Assembly: GCA_003231675.1 (NCBI GenBank)
Contig: QIJB01000054.1
Location: forward strand, 1-14,949
DNA length: 14,949 nt
Direction of reading: 5' to 3'
Origin: Candidatus Campbelliibacteriota bacterium
GTDB lineage: Bacteria; Patescibacteriota; Minisyncoccia; UBA9983
The notes under the pieces: model-generated
The model's database searches: none
Told to the model about the DNA's origin: nothing
What the model saw: only the letters and a program-made list of their open reading frames with translations
Shown: positions 1 through 6,763 of the stretch, one piece after another
Position numbering within the stretch: position 1 is the stretch's first letter
Layout of the letters: every line of letters begins with the position of its first letter
Translations under genes and position numbers: made by a program

Positions 1-647
1 ACAGCCGAACCTATTTTTATTTTTATTTCTTCGGCCGTTCTGTCTCCAATCGCCAAATTGAAATTTTTCTTTATGTAATTCGCGATTGCTTGGTCTATCT
101 TATTTCCGGCGACCTTCACCGAATTGGACGCCACAATTCCCCCCAAAGAGATAACCGCCACGTCCGTGGTGCCTCCTCCTATATCAACAATCATATGCCC
201 GGACGGTTCGTGAATCGGTATCCCGGCTCCTATCGCCGCCAAAATCGGCTCTTTTACAACATAAGCTGATTTCGCTCCCGCCTTAATCGTCGCCTCAACA
301 ACCGCTCTCCTCTCCGTGGATGTTACGCCCGCCGGAACGGAAACCATCACTTCCGGTTTGAAAATGTTCCACTTGCCGAGTGCCTTTGAAATAAAATATC
401 TGAGCATCGCCTCGGTAACGCGGTAGTCGGCGATAACTCCGTCCTTCATCGGACGATACGCCGTGATGGTGTCGGGAGTCTTCCCTATCATAACTTTCGC
501 CTCGTCTCCGACCGCCAAAACTTTGTTCTCCGGCATGGAAACGGCGACCACGGACGGCTCGTTCAAAAGAACCCCTTGACCGGGGGCGAAAACAAGCGTG
601 TTCGCCGTCCCCAAGTCAATTCCAAGTTTTTTGATAAAAAATGACAT
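1..647 (-). CDS. mreB: Rod shape-determining protein MreB (N-terminal part, cut by window start)
   Basis: Actin-like ATPase that forms membrane-associated filaments and guides lateral cell-wall synthesis. Translating the minus strand from the ATG at 645-647 gives a protein starting MSFFIKKLGIDLGTANTLVF, which carries the phosphate-1 loop (GIDLGTANT). The second phosphate loop follows (VDIGGGTTDVAVIS, about residues 158-171), after the conserved PKPEVMVSVPAGVTSTERRA-like stretch and the KEPILAAIGAGIP helix. About 215 residues are present; the usual family length is 330-350, so the C-terminal third lies outside the window. murA lies immediately upstream in the same direction with a 76-bp gap, fitting a shared cell-envelope unit. 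No Shine-Dalgarno is visible before the ATG. The start matches the usual MreB N-terminus. Identification is secure. Confidence 0.96.
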   Translation of the reverse strand, partial: MSFFIKKLGIDLGTANTLVFAPGQGVLLNEPSVVAVSMPENKVLAVGDEAKVMIGKTPDTITAYRPMKDGVIADYRVTEAMLRYFISKALGKWNIFKPEVMVSVPAGVTSTERRAVVEATIKAGAKSAYVVKEPILAAIGAGIPIHEPSGHMIVDIGGGTTDVAVISLGGIVASNSVKVAGNKIDQAIANYIKKNFNLAIGDRTAEEIKIKIGSA

Positions 648-723
648 TTTAAAATTAAATTCCGATTATGTTGATTCCCCAAATCTCCTGTCTATGGGGA
701 CACTATATCACAATAAATTTATT

Positions 724-2040
724 TTATAAACCCGCCCGTTCTTCCTCCGCCTCCACCCTTGCGATATCAACGCCGATTTCCCGGAGGCGTTCCTCCACAC
801 GCTCGTAACCTCTGTCAATATTGCGCACATTATGGACAATGGAATCTCCGCTCGCGACGATGGCGGCAACCACAAAGGCGAGACCAGCGCGCAAGTCCGG
901 GCTCTCAAGCACCTTACCGTGAAGAGGGCTCGGACCTTTGACGATAATTCTGTGCGGATCCATCATCTTGATTTCCGCCCCCATTCTCACCAATGATTCC
1001 GTGTAATTCAGCCTGCCTTCAAAAATGGTTTCAAAGACAAAGCTCTCCCCTGTCGCTTGTGTCAAAAAGACCGTCATGGGCGCCTGCAAATCTGTCGGAA
1101 ATCCGGGATACTCGTGCGTTTTAATATCCATCGGTTTGTAATCGTTTTTTGAGGAACGCACTCTTATGGAATTTTTCTCCGTGTCTATTTTCACGCCGGA
1201 GCTTCTGAGCGCGTCTATGAGTATTTCAAGATGATTCGGATTGCAGTCTTTGATGAGCAGGTCCTTTGCCACCAACGCCCCCAAGATGAGAAAACTTCCC
1301 GCCTCAATCCTGTCCGGCATGGCGGTATGCGGTTTTTTTTGAGAAAGCAGTCCGCCACCCTTGATGGTTATTGTGGGGGTTCCGGCGCCACTTATTTTCG
1401 CCCCCGAAGAAACAAGAAATTCCGCCAAATGGGTAATTTCAGGCTCCATCGCCGCATTTTTAATGATAGTGGTTCCCTTCGCGAGCACTCCCGCCATCAT
1501 AAATGTTTCCGTGCCTGTGACACTCGGGACTCTCAAAAAAATTTCCGCGCCGTTCAGTTTCCCGGATTGGGTTGAGATGACATAACTTCCGTTTTTGTCC
1601 GCGACGCGCGCGCCCATTTTTTTAAAGCCGTCCAGAAAAAGGTCAATCGGGCGTTTGCCGATTACACACCCGCCCGGATGCGGAAACTTTACTTTGCCGA
1701 GCCGCGCCAACACCGGTCCCGTCAAAACAATGGAAGCGCGCAGGCGTTTTGCCGTTTCAGATGAAAGTTCATAATTGATATGCTTCGTCGGTTTGATTTT
1801 GTAGGTTCTCTTTCCCTCCCTCTTAACCGTAAAACCGAGTTTATCTAAGAGATCCGCCGTGTGCCTGATGTCCTCTATGTCGGGAATGTTCTTTAAGACA
1901 ACCTCATCTTTAAAAAGAATTGACGCCGCCATGAGTTTTAACGCCGCGTTCTTGGCGCCGTTCACACCGATGACGCCACGCAAAGATTTTTTCCCGCCGA
2001 GCCCTTTGATTAGAAACTTGCTTTTTGTCATTGCTTCCAT
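724..2040 (-). CDS. murA: UDP-N-acetylglucosamine 1-carboxyvinyltransferase MurA
   Basis: Cytoplasmic enzyme that transfers enolpyruvate from PEP to UDP-GlcNAc, the first committed step of peptidoglycan synthesis. Family hallmarks are all visible: GAKNAAL near the N-terminus (the Lys/Asn pair that binds substrate), PGGCVIGKRP with the catalytic cysteine that is the fosfomycin target, the PGFPTDLQAPM loop with the catalytic aspartate, and DLRAGLAFV near the C-terminus with the conserved arginine. Length of about 435 residues is normal. The open frame extends to a TTG at 2067, but ATG at 2040 (MEAMTKSKF) or ATG at 2031 (MTKSKFLIKG) fits the family better. A TTGTTG-17-CATAAT promoter overlaps the first ATG, so the 2031 ATG could be read from a nearly leaderless transcript. 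It is divergent from priA and followed by mreB. Confidence 0.97.
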   Translation of the reverse strand: MEAMTKSKFLIKGLGGKKSLRGVIGVNGAKNAALKLMAASILFKDEVVLKNIPDIEDIRHTADLLDKLGFTVKREGKRTYKIKPTKHINYELSSETAKRLRASIVLTGPVLARLGKVKFPHPGGCVIGKRPIDLFLDGFKKMGARVADKNGSYVISTQSGKLNGAEIFLRVPSVTGTETFMMAGVLAKGTTIIKNAAMEPEITHLAEFLVSSGAKISGAGTPTITIKGGGLLSQKKPHTAMPDRIEAGSFLILGALVAKDLLIKDCNPNHLEILIDALRSSGVKIDTEKNSIRVRSSKNDYKPMDIKTHEYPGFPTDLQAPMTVFLTQATGESFVFETIFEGRLNYTESLVRMGAEIKMMDPHRIIVKGPSPLHGKVLESPDLRAGLAFVVAAIVASGDSIVHNVRNIDRGYERVEERLREIGVDIARVEAEEERAGL

Positions 2041-2067
2041 TATGTCAAATTTTTTGAGTTTCAACAA
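2039..2067 (-). promoter_or_regulatory. Candidate murA promoter
   Basis: On the minus strand, TTGTTG (2062-2067) and CATAAT (2039-2044) are separated by 17 bases. The expected transcription start is near 2032, one base before the ATG at 2031, which would make the murA message leaderless. This is a pattern match only, in an AT-rich stretch where such matches are common. Confidence 0.35.
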
Positions 2068-2197
2068 ATCTTTTAATAAATTTCAACTTTTTTTTCGTAA
2101 CTTTTCTTCCTTATCATTATCTTTATCTTTACCAACAGGAAAGGCTTTTACGTTTACTTTCGCGTCGTTTTTTGAGAAAATAGCGGTAATAAAAATT

Positions 2198-4117
2198 ATG
2201 AAAATTCTCACCGTCATCCCTATTGCAAAAAGCCTCTTTAAGGGAAATCTCACATATTTCACTTCAAAGGATGTTCGCGCCGGGGCGCTGGTGGATGTTC
2301 CGGTTCGCAAGAAAATCATTCCCGCAATAGTGGTATCCTCGCAAGAGATTAAAACGGCGAAAACAGCTGTGAGAAAATCCGATTTCACCCTGAAGCCGAT
2401 AAAGGGGGTGAGAATGGAATCGTTTCTTTCGCCGCGGTTCATTGAAGCATGCGAAGAAATTTCCGATTACTTTATTTCTACGACCGGGACCATCATCAAT
2501 GAACTTGTTCCGCGGGCGATTCTTGATTCCCCCCCCTCTCTTTCGCCGGAGAGCGGACCGGAATTTCCCGGAGAAAATAGGAGGCGTTATAGCTCCGAAT
2601 TATTCCAGGCGTCGGAAAAAGACCGGCTGCGATTTTACAAAAGCGTCGTTCGAGAGGAATTTGCCAAAAAAAAATCAGTTTTTTTCTGCCTTCCAACAAT
2701 AGGATCCGTAAACAAAATCTCCCCAAAACTTCAAAAAGGGATTGAGAAATACACAGTAGTTCTGAGTGGAAAAATGACAAAGAAAAAAATGATTGAGCAA
2801 TGGAAACGCGCGCTTGAAGAAGGGCACCCCCTTCTCATAATCGCCACTAAGTCTTTCCTTTCCTTGCCCAGAAAAGACCTCGGTTGCCTGATAATTGAAA
2901 ACGAAAATTCGCCTTTCTATAAATCAAGGACAAGGCCTTATGTTGACGCTCGTAAAGTGGCTGAAATAATGGCTCGTTTCATAAAAATACGGCTTATTTT
3001 TGGCGACAGTGTGGCAAGAACGGAAACTTTTTTCAAGGAAGGGCGAGATTCTGTTCCAAGAATGTTTTTGGACGCGGAGCAAATTATTTCAGAATTGGGC
3101 AAAAAAACGGACGACTCTCAAAACAAGTCCGGCGCGAAAAAACCTTTTTCGGTAATCGGGGAAGAACTTGGCGGAAAGATTAAATCCGTTTTGAACTCCG
3201 GCGGAAATGCCATCCTGTTCATCAATAGGCGCGGGCACAGCCCAACCACCATTTGCAACGATTGCTCAAAAACGATTCTGTGCGAAAAATGCGAAACACC
3301 GTTGGTGCTACACAAGGAAAGCCCCGGAAGCAAAAATGCCAAATTCATCTGCCACAAATGCTTGAGCGAAACAAGCGCGCCCGAACAATGCCCTTACTGC
3401 AAAGGATGGAAGCTGAAGACACTCGGAATAGGCACGCAAAAAATAGAGGAAGAAATTGAAAAAGAATTTCCCGGGATAAAACTCTTCAGAATGGACAGCG
3501 ACACCGTAAAAACCCAAAAACAAGGAGATGAACTGGCGGAAAAATTCAACGACGCGCAGGGCTCCGTTCTGGTCGGAACGGAAATTTTATTTTCCTACAT
3601 TAGCCAACCGGCGGACATAACGGCAGCGGTTTCCGTGGATGGGCTTTTCGCTCTTCCCGATTTTAGGATAAACGAAAAAATATTCCACATCCTTCTAAAA
3701 CTGAGGTCGTTGGCAAGCAAAACATTCTTAATTCAAACCCGCCTGCCTGAAGGTGGTCAGCACACGCTTTTCAATAATGTCATAAAGGGTAACATTTCCG
3801 GCTTTTATCGGGAAGAAATTGAAACAAGGAGGCAGTTCCAATACCCGCCATTCAAACTGCTTATCAAAATAACAAAGGAAGGTAAAAACGAAGTGACACT
3901 GAAAGAAGAGGCTTTGGAAATTGAGAAAAAAATGAAAAAATGGAGTCCTCTTTCGTATCCGGCGTTCATACCGAAAAAGAAAGGTCTTTACTCCCGCCAC
4001 ATCCTGCTTAAAACGGAACCGCAAGGATGGCCGCGCGAACAGCGCGAACTTCACCAGATGCTTGCGTCTCTGCCTCCGACATGGAAGGTGGATGTTGACC
4101 CGGAAAGTTTGCTGTAA
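2198..4117 (+). CDS. priA: PriA-like primosomal protein N' with degenerate helicase motifs
   Basis: Homologue of the replication-restart protein PriA, which binds forked DNA and loads the primosome. The start at 2198 (MKILTVIPIAKSLFKGNLTYF) matches the family's N-terminal DNA-binding domain; the longer open frame upstream overlaps murA and is not family-like. Of 639 residues, the zinc region is intact: C353, C356, C362, C365, C385, C388, C398, C401. C-terminal landmarks GIGTQKIEEE (410-419), VLVGTEIL (457-464) and LPDFRINEKIFHIL (486-499) are recognisable. The ATPase is not intact. The Walker A position (GVTGSGKT in PriA) reads FQASEKDR (136-143), the DEEH box reads ENEN (234-237), and motif VI (VAGRAGR) reads LRSLASK (502-508). 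It is therefore probably a structural fork-binding protein rather than a helicase. Actinobacterial PriA proteins are also annotated as lacking helicase motifs, so loss of activity has precedent. Confidence 0.88.
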   Translation: MKILTVIPIAKSLFKGNLTYFTSKDVRAGALVDVPVRKKIIPAIVVSSQEIKTAKTAVRKSDFTLKPIKGVRMESFLSPRFIEACEEISDYFISTTGTIINELVPRAILDSPPSLSPESGPEFPGENRRRYSSELFQASEKDRLRFYKSVVREEFAKKKSVFFCLPTIGSVNKISPKLQKGIEKYTVVLSGKMTKKKMIEQWKRALEEGHPLLIIATKSFLSLPRKDLGCLIIENENSPFYKSRTRPYVDARKVAEIMARFIKIRLIFGDSVARTETFFKEGRDSVPRMFLDAEQIISELGKKTDDSQNKSGAKKPFSVIGEELGGKIKSVLNSGGNAILFINRRGHSPTTICNDCSKTILCEKCETPLVLHKESPGSKNAKFICHKCLSETSAPEQCPYCKGWKLKTLGIGTQKIEEEIEKEFPGIKLFRMDSDTVKTQKQGDELAEKFNDAQGSVLVGTEILFSYISQPADITAAVSVDGLFALPDFRINEKIFHILLKLRSLASKTFLIQTRLPEGGQHTLFNNVIKGNISGFYREEIETRRQFQYPPFKLLIKITKEGKNEVTLKEEALEIEKKMKKWSPLSYPAFIPKKKGLYSRHILLKTEPQGWPREQRELHQMLASLPPTWKVDVDPESLL

Positions 4118-4130
4118 TTCTCTTAAAACC

Positions 4131-4160
4131 AAAAACCACCTCTTGAAGAGGCGATTTTTG
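4131..4160. terminator. Bidirectional intrinsic terminator after priA (+) and the tRNA (-)
   Basis: A hairpin with arms CACCTCTT and AAGAGGCG, flanked by AAAAA on the left and TTTTT on the right, starts 13 bases after the priA stop codon. Read on either strand it gives a GC-containing stem followed by a U-run, so it can end priA on the plus strand and the tRNA transcript on the minus strand. Confidence 0.8.
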
Positions 4161-4163
4161 ATG

Positions 4164-4235
4164 TGGACCTGGCGGGACTTGCACCCGCTTTGCGGGGTAC
4201 CAACACCCACATGTTACTATATACACTACAGGCCC
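4164..4235 (-). tRNA. tRNA, anticodon most likely TGG (Pro); non-canonical loops
   Basis: The minus strand folds as a 72-nt cloverleaf. The acceptor is GGGCCTG with CAGGTCC (one G-U) and discriminator A; T8 A9 follow. The D stem is GTGT/ACAT with loop ATATAGTA. The anticodon arm is TGGGT-GTTGGTA-CCCCG with T33 and TGG at 34-36, the variable loop is CAAA, and the T arm is GCGGG-TGCAAGT-CCCGC. CCA is not encoded. Odd points: the D loop lacks the G18G19 pair, position 55 is G rather than T, and 31/39 is a T-C mismatch. The acceptor begins with G1-C72 rather than the C1-G72 usual for bacterial tRNA-Pro, so the amino acid is uncertain. A TATAAT box lies 14 bases upstream and a terminator follows directly, which supports a genuine transcribed gene. 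A decayed tRNA is the main alternative. Confidence 0.6.
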
Positions 4236-4249
4236 AGATCCACATACCA

Positions 4250-4255
4250 ATTATA
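4250..4255 (-). promoter_or_regulatory. -10 box of the tRNA gene
   Basis: TATAAT on the minus strand, 14 bases before the 5' end of the tRNA acceptor. A weak -35 (TGTTAA, 4273-4278) sits 17 bases further upstream, inside the loop of the adjacent terminator hairpin. Confidence 0.55.
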
Positions 4256-4256
4256 C

Positions 4257-4288
4257 AAAAGAAAAAGCCCCTTTAACAGGGCTTTTTC
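4257..4288 (-). terminator. Intrinsic terminator upstream of the tRNA
   Basis: On the minus strand, GAAAAAGCCC and GGGCTTTTTC form a 10-bp stem (4279-4288 with 4261-4270) around an 8-nt loop, followed by TTTT (4257-4260). It lies downstream of rubrerythrin and of the strong promoter at 4343-4372, and upstream of the tRNA's own -10 box. The palindromic stem could also work on the plus strand. Confidence 0.8.
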
Positions 4289-4337
4289 TCGGTACCCCAC
4301 TTTGGCCGGTAGTGTACTGACCATGTGGTGTTATTGC
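4257..4337 (-). ncRNA. Candidate small RNA between a sigma70-type promoter and a terminator
   Basis: A near-consensus promoter (TTGACA-18-TATACT) predicts a minus-strand transcript starting near 4337 and ending in the terminator T-run at 4257, about 80 nt with no credible open reading frame. Three blocks of it are complementary, in antiparallel order, to the 5' half of the neighbouring tRNA: CCACATG (4322-4328), TACACTAC (4309-4316) and GGCC (4304-4307). They match the tRNA blocks at 4207-4213, 4222-4229 and 4231-4234. It may be an independent small RNA, an attenuated leader for the tRNA, or a relic of an inverted duplication. Expression is not shown by sequence alone. Confidence 0.4.
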
Positions 4338-4342
4338 TTGGT

Positions 4343-4372
4343 AGTATACTATTCTAATGTAAATTTTGTCAA
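4343..4372 (-). promoter_or_regulatory. Strong sigma70-type promoter, minus strand
   Basis: TTGACA (4367-4372) and TATACT (4343-4348) with an 18-base spacer, between the rubrerythrin stop codon and the terminator at 4257-4288. The -10 lies within one of two near-identical direct repeats, GGTAGTGTACT (4308-4318) and GGTAGTATACT (4340-4350). No protein gene lies directly downstream. Confidence 0.6.
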
Positions 4373-4387
4373 GGCAACTTATTCACA

Positions 4388-4963
4388 TTAATAATTCTCC
4401 GCCATTAGTTCAAAATACGCTTGCGGGTGCAGGCAAGCCGGGCATGTTTCCGGCGCCTCCGGTCCCTCGTGGATATAGCCACAATTTCTGCATTTCCAAA
4501 TCATAGTTTCTCCCCTCTTGAAAACTTTTCCTTCTTCAAGGTTGGCATACAGCTTCCTGTACCTTTCCTCATGCCCTTTTTCAACCGAAGCGATTCTCCT
4601 GAACGCTTCGGCGATTTCCGCAAAACCCTCCTCGTCAGCAATCTCGGCAAAACTCGGATAAAGTTTAGTCCATTCCAAATTCTCCCCTTCCGCAGCCGCT
4701 TCCAGATTTTCCAAAGTTGTCCCGATTTTTCCGGCGGGATAGGATGCCGTAATCTCAACCGCCCCTCCTTCCAAAAACTTAAAAAACCGCTTGGCGTGCG
4801 CCTTTTCGTTCAACGCGGTCAACGCGAAGATGCCGGACATCTGCTCCAACCCGTCCTTTTTCGCCTGTTTGGCGAAATAATCATACCTCATTCTCGCCTG
4901 CGATTCGCCGGCGAATGATTTCAATAAATTTTGCTCAGTCTTTGTTCCTTTTAAATTTTCCAT
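4388..4963 (-). CDS. rbr: Rubrerythrin
   Basis: Cytoplasmic di-iron peroxidase that reduces hydrogen peroxide in anaerobes and microaerophiles, taking electrons through its rubredoxin domain. The 191-residue protein has the standard two-domain layout and length. The ferritin-like helical domain carries E20 (FAGESQAR), E53 and H56 (NEKAHAKR), E94 and E97 (EGENLEW), and E128 and H131 (SVEKGHEER). The C-terminal rubredoxin domain has C158/C161 (CRNCGY) and C174/C177 (CPAC). It closely resembles the Desulfovibrio type. It starts at ATG 4961-4963, has its own TATAAT-bearing upstream region with a palindrome, and is separated from pyrE by 91 bases. It suggests an organism that lives under low oxygen but meets oxidative stress. 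Confidence 0.97.
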   Translation of the reverse strand: MENLKGTKTEQNLLKSFAGESQARMRYDYFAKQAKKDGLEQMSGIFALTALNEKAHAKRFFKFLEGGAVEITASYPAGKIGTTLENLEAAAEGENLEWTKLYPSFAEIADEEGFAEIAEAFRRIASVEKGHEERYRKLYANLEEGKVFKRGETMIWKCRNCGYIHEGPEAPETCPACLHPQAYFELMAENY

Positions 4964-4991
4964 AATGTTTTATCTTCATTAAACTCATAAG

Positions 4992-5030
4992 TTAAAATCG
5001 ACTTTTAAAATGTTTTACGGTTAAATTATA
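4992..5030 (-). promoter_or_regulatory. Rubrerythrin promoter -10 and leader palindrome
   Basis: On the minus strand, TATAAT (5025-5030) lies 61 bases before the rubrerythrin ATG; only poor -35 matches are visible. Downstream of it sits the perfect inverted repeat TTAAAA-TCGAC-TTTTAA (4992-5008), within the start of the expected transcript. The position suits a repressor operator, possibly for a peroxide- or redox-sensing regulator, but the sequence is not a recognised box. Confidence 0.4.
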
Positions 5031-5054
5031 CCACAAATCGCTTGCCGACAAAAA

Positions 5055-5570
5055 TCACTCGCCCATTATGTCTTTTTGCGCAAACAAACCCAACAGTTTT
5101 ATTCCCTCTTTTTCAAGGTTCTCAACGCCCCCCGTTTGCCTGTCTATGACGCAAATCGCCAAATCAACCTTATATCCCTCTTTCCTTATTTTAACGGTCG
5201 CGTCAATCAACGCCTGCCCCGTTGAAACGACATCCTCAATCAGCACGATTTTCCCAACTCCCAAATCAGCCCCCTCGGCAAATTTGCGCGTTCCATACTC
5301 TTTCGCTTTTTTTCTGATAAATGTGGCGGGTATTCCCATAAGTTGGCTAAGCATCGTAACAATGGGTATTCCGCCCATTTCAAGACCTGCCAAAACTCCG
5401 GTATCCGGCGGAACCAGCGCCTTCATTTTTTCCGCTATCTCCCTCAAAAGCTCCGGATCGGATTCAAACTTATACTTATCAAAATAGACGTCGCTCACCT
5501 TTCCGGATTTCAAAACAAACCGCCCCTTCAGGGTGGAAACTTCGTTTATTTTTTTCGCCAGATTAAACAT
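5055..5570 (-). CDS. pyrE: Orotate phosphoribosyltransferase
   Basis: Type I phosphoribosyltransferase that joins orotate and PRPP to make OMP in pyrimidine synthesis. Seen in the 171 residues: the N-terminal hood motif FVLKSGKVSDVYFD (18-31), the flexible-loop basic stretch FIRKKAKEYGTRKFAEG (84-100), and the PRPP-binding motif VLIEDVVSTGQAL (109-121). It is slightly shorter than the usual 180-215 residues but complete. The start codon region is duplicated: the 22 bases ending at its ATG recur exactly at 6901-6922. In the present order its ATG lies three bases after the metallo-hydrolase stop codon, whereas the ancestral neighbour was probably the isochorismatase gene. Other pyr genes are not in the window. 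Another purine or pyrimidine phosphoribosyltransferase is possible but less likely. Confidence 0.9.
   Translation of the reverse strand: MFNLAKKINEVSTLKGRFVLKSGKVSDVYFDKYKFESDPELLREIAEKMKALVPPDTGVLAGLEMGGIPIVTMLSQLMGIPATFIRKKAKEYGTRKFAEGADLGVGKIVLIEDVVSTGQALIDATVKIRKEGYKVDLAICVIDRQTGGVENLEKEGIKLLGLFAQKDIMGE
5549..5570. repeat. 22-bp direct repeat, copy 1 (pyrE start)
   Basis: Seven T followed by CGCCAGATTAAACAT, encoding the pyrE N-terminus MFNLAKK on the minus strand. It is identical to 6901-6922. The two copies bracket the metallo-hydrolase and small membrane protein block. Confidence 0.9.
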
Positions 5571-5573
5571 TGA

Positions 5574-6641
5574 TTATAAATTTTGAGAAATTAAGTATTT
5601 TTCTCCCACTGCCAACAATTTTAATGCTTTTTTATTGCAAAGGAAACAATTATCAATCCTTTTTACGGGTTCTCCTAAAGGTTCATCGGATAAATCATAG
5701 GTTCCATAGTGCATAGGAATAAAAATCTTTCCGCATAGATCATTGAATATTTGATGGGCTTCTTCGGGTGTTGCGTGAGATTGTTTCATGGCATAATCAG
5801 GCGCATATGCGCCGATAGGCAAAATGCAAATATCCATGTCACCAAAAGTTTTTTGAATTTTTTTAAAAACTCCACTATAAGCCGTATCTCCCCCAAAAAA
5901 TATTTTTGTACTTTTAGTTATGATTAAAAAACCACCCCACAACGTTTTATTAAAATCAAAAATACCCCGTCTCCCCCAATGTCGCGCGGGCAATAAAATT
6001 ATTTGAATGTCTTTGTTTGTATCATACATTTGATACCAACCTGCTTCTTGAATTCTTATTTTATTTAATTTGTTATGTTTAAACAATTCGGACATTTTTA
6101 ATGGCACCAATGCTTCTACCTCAGGGTTGTTTTTAACGATATGTTTAATTGAATTTATATCAAAATGGTCTCGATGGTCGTGGGATATCAGTAAATAATC
6201 AAGATTATTTACATTTTTAATTTCACAAGGAATGGGTATTTTCCTTGTAGTCATTGGGATGTCAAAAAAACAAGGGTCCGTGATAATCTTTACTCCATTT
6301 ATGGTTATTAAAAAGGTTGAATGTCCCAGCCATATGATTTTATCATTATTGTCCGTAAAATCGTTTAAAGAAACTACCGGCAGCCTAAAACTGTCTTTTT
6401 GTTTTTCTGCTTTTTGCAGATTGTGGCTTAATTTCCATTTTAATACTCTACTTATTGGCAATTTAACGGGAATTTTATCATTGTAAAATTTTCCGTTTAT
6501 ATAAATATTTCCTTGCCAATTATTTTTAATTATTGGAAGCCTTTTATTGTAAACATATTTAACTTTTTTTGAGACATGTTTTTGTTCTGTTTTTTGTTCG
6601 TCCATGTTCATAATCGACAAAAACCAGTCTATTGATTTCAT
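5574..6641 (-). CDS. MBL-fold metallo-hydrolase, NAPE-PLD/UlaG-like
   Basis: Zinc hydrolase of the metallo-beta-lactamase superfamily. The 355 residues contain the metal motif SHDHRDH (H154, H156, D158, H159), ARHW (H221), GGDTAYS (D252) and PMHYGTYDL (H311). The stretches TLWGGFLI and PIGAYAPDYAMKQSHATPEEA closely follow N-acyl-phosphatidylethanolamine phospholipase D-type proteins, so a lipid phosphodiesterase or related activity is possible; the substrate cannot be told. No signal peptide is evident. The ATG at 6641 is used; residues 11 and 13 are alternative methionines. Codon use is clearly more AT-rich than in the flanking pyrE, lysA and isochorismatase genes. Together with the small membrane protein it sits between two exact 22-bp repeats, indicating an inserted block. 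It stops three bases before pyrE. Confidence 0.9.
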   Translation of the reverse strand: MKSIDWFLSIMNMDEQKTEQKHVSKKVKYVYNKRLPIIKNNWQGNIYINGKFYNDKIPVKLPISRVLKWKLSHNLQKAEKQKDSFRLPVVSLNDFTDNNDKIIWLGHSTFLITINGVKIITDPCFFDIPMTTRKIPIPCEIKNVNNLDYLLISHDHRDHFDINSIKHIVKNNPEVEALVPLKMSELFKHNKLNKIRIQEAGWYQMYDTNKDIQIILLPARHWGRRGIFDFNKTLWGGFLIITKSTKIFFGGDTAYSGVFKKIQKTFGDMDICILPIGAYAPDYAMKQSHATPEEAHQIFNDLCGKIFIPMHYGTYDLSDEPLGEPVKRIDNCFLCNKKALKLLAVGEKYLISQNL

Positions 6642-6763
6642 GGTTTTAAATTTATCGTTTAGGCTTATAATAAAGCGGGGCTTGGGAGAGATGGGAGTAT
6701 CTTTTGTTTGTTGGAGTCATTTGTTGTAATATTTTATACCAATCCACGGCAGTCAGAACCAGT

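Noticed and set aside
1859..2197. N-terminal extension of priA
   Set aside because: It overlaps murA on the opposite strand and the PriA N-terminal domain begins at MKILTVIP (2198).
3728..4210. 160-aa minus-strand frame across the priA end and the tRNA
   Set aside because: It is a shadow frame antisense to priA and runs through the terminator and tRNA.
4164..4235. T-box riboswitch: GGGTGTTGGTACCCCGC recalls the T-box GGGTGGNACCGCG sequence
   Set aside because: All four cloverleaf helices and standard segment lengths fit a tRNA, and no gene lies downstream on the minus strand to be controlled; priA there is on the opposite strand.
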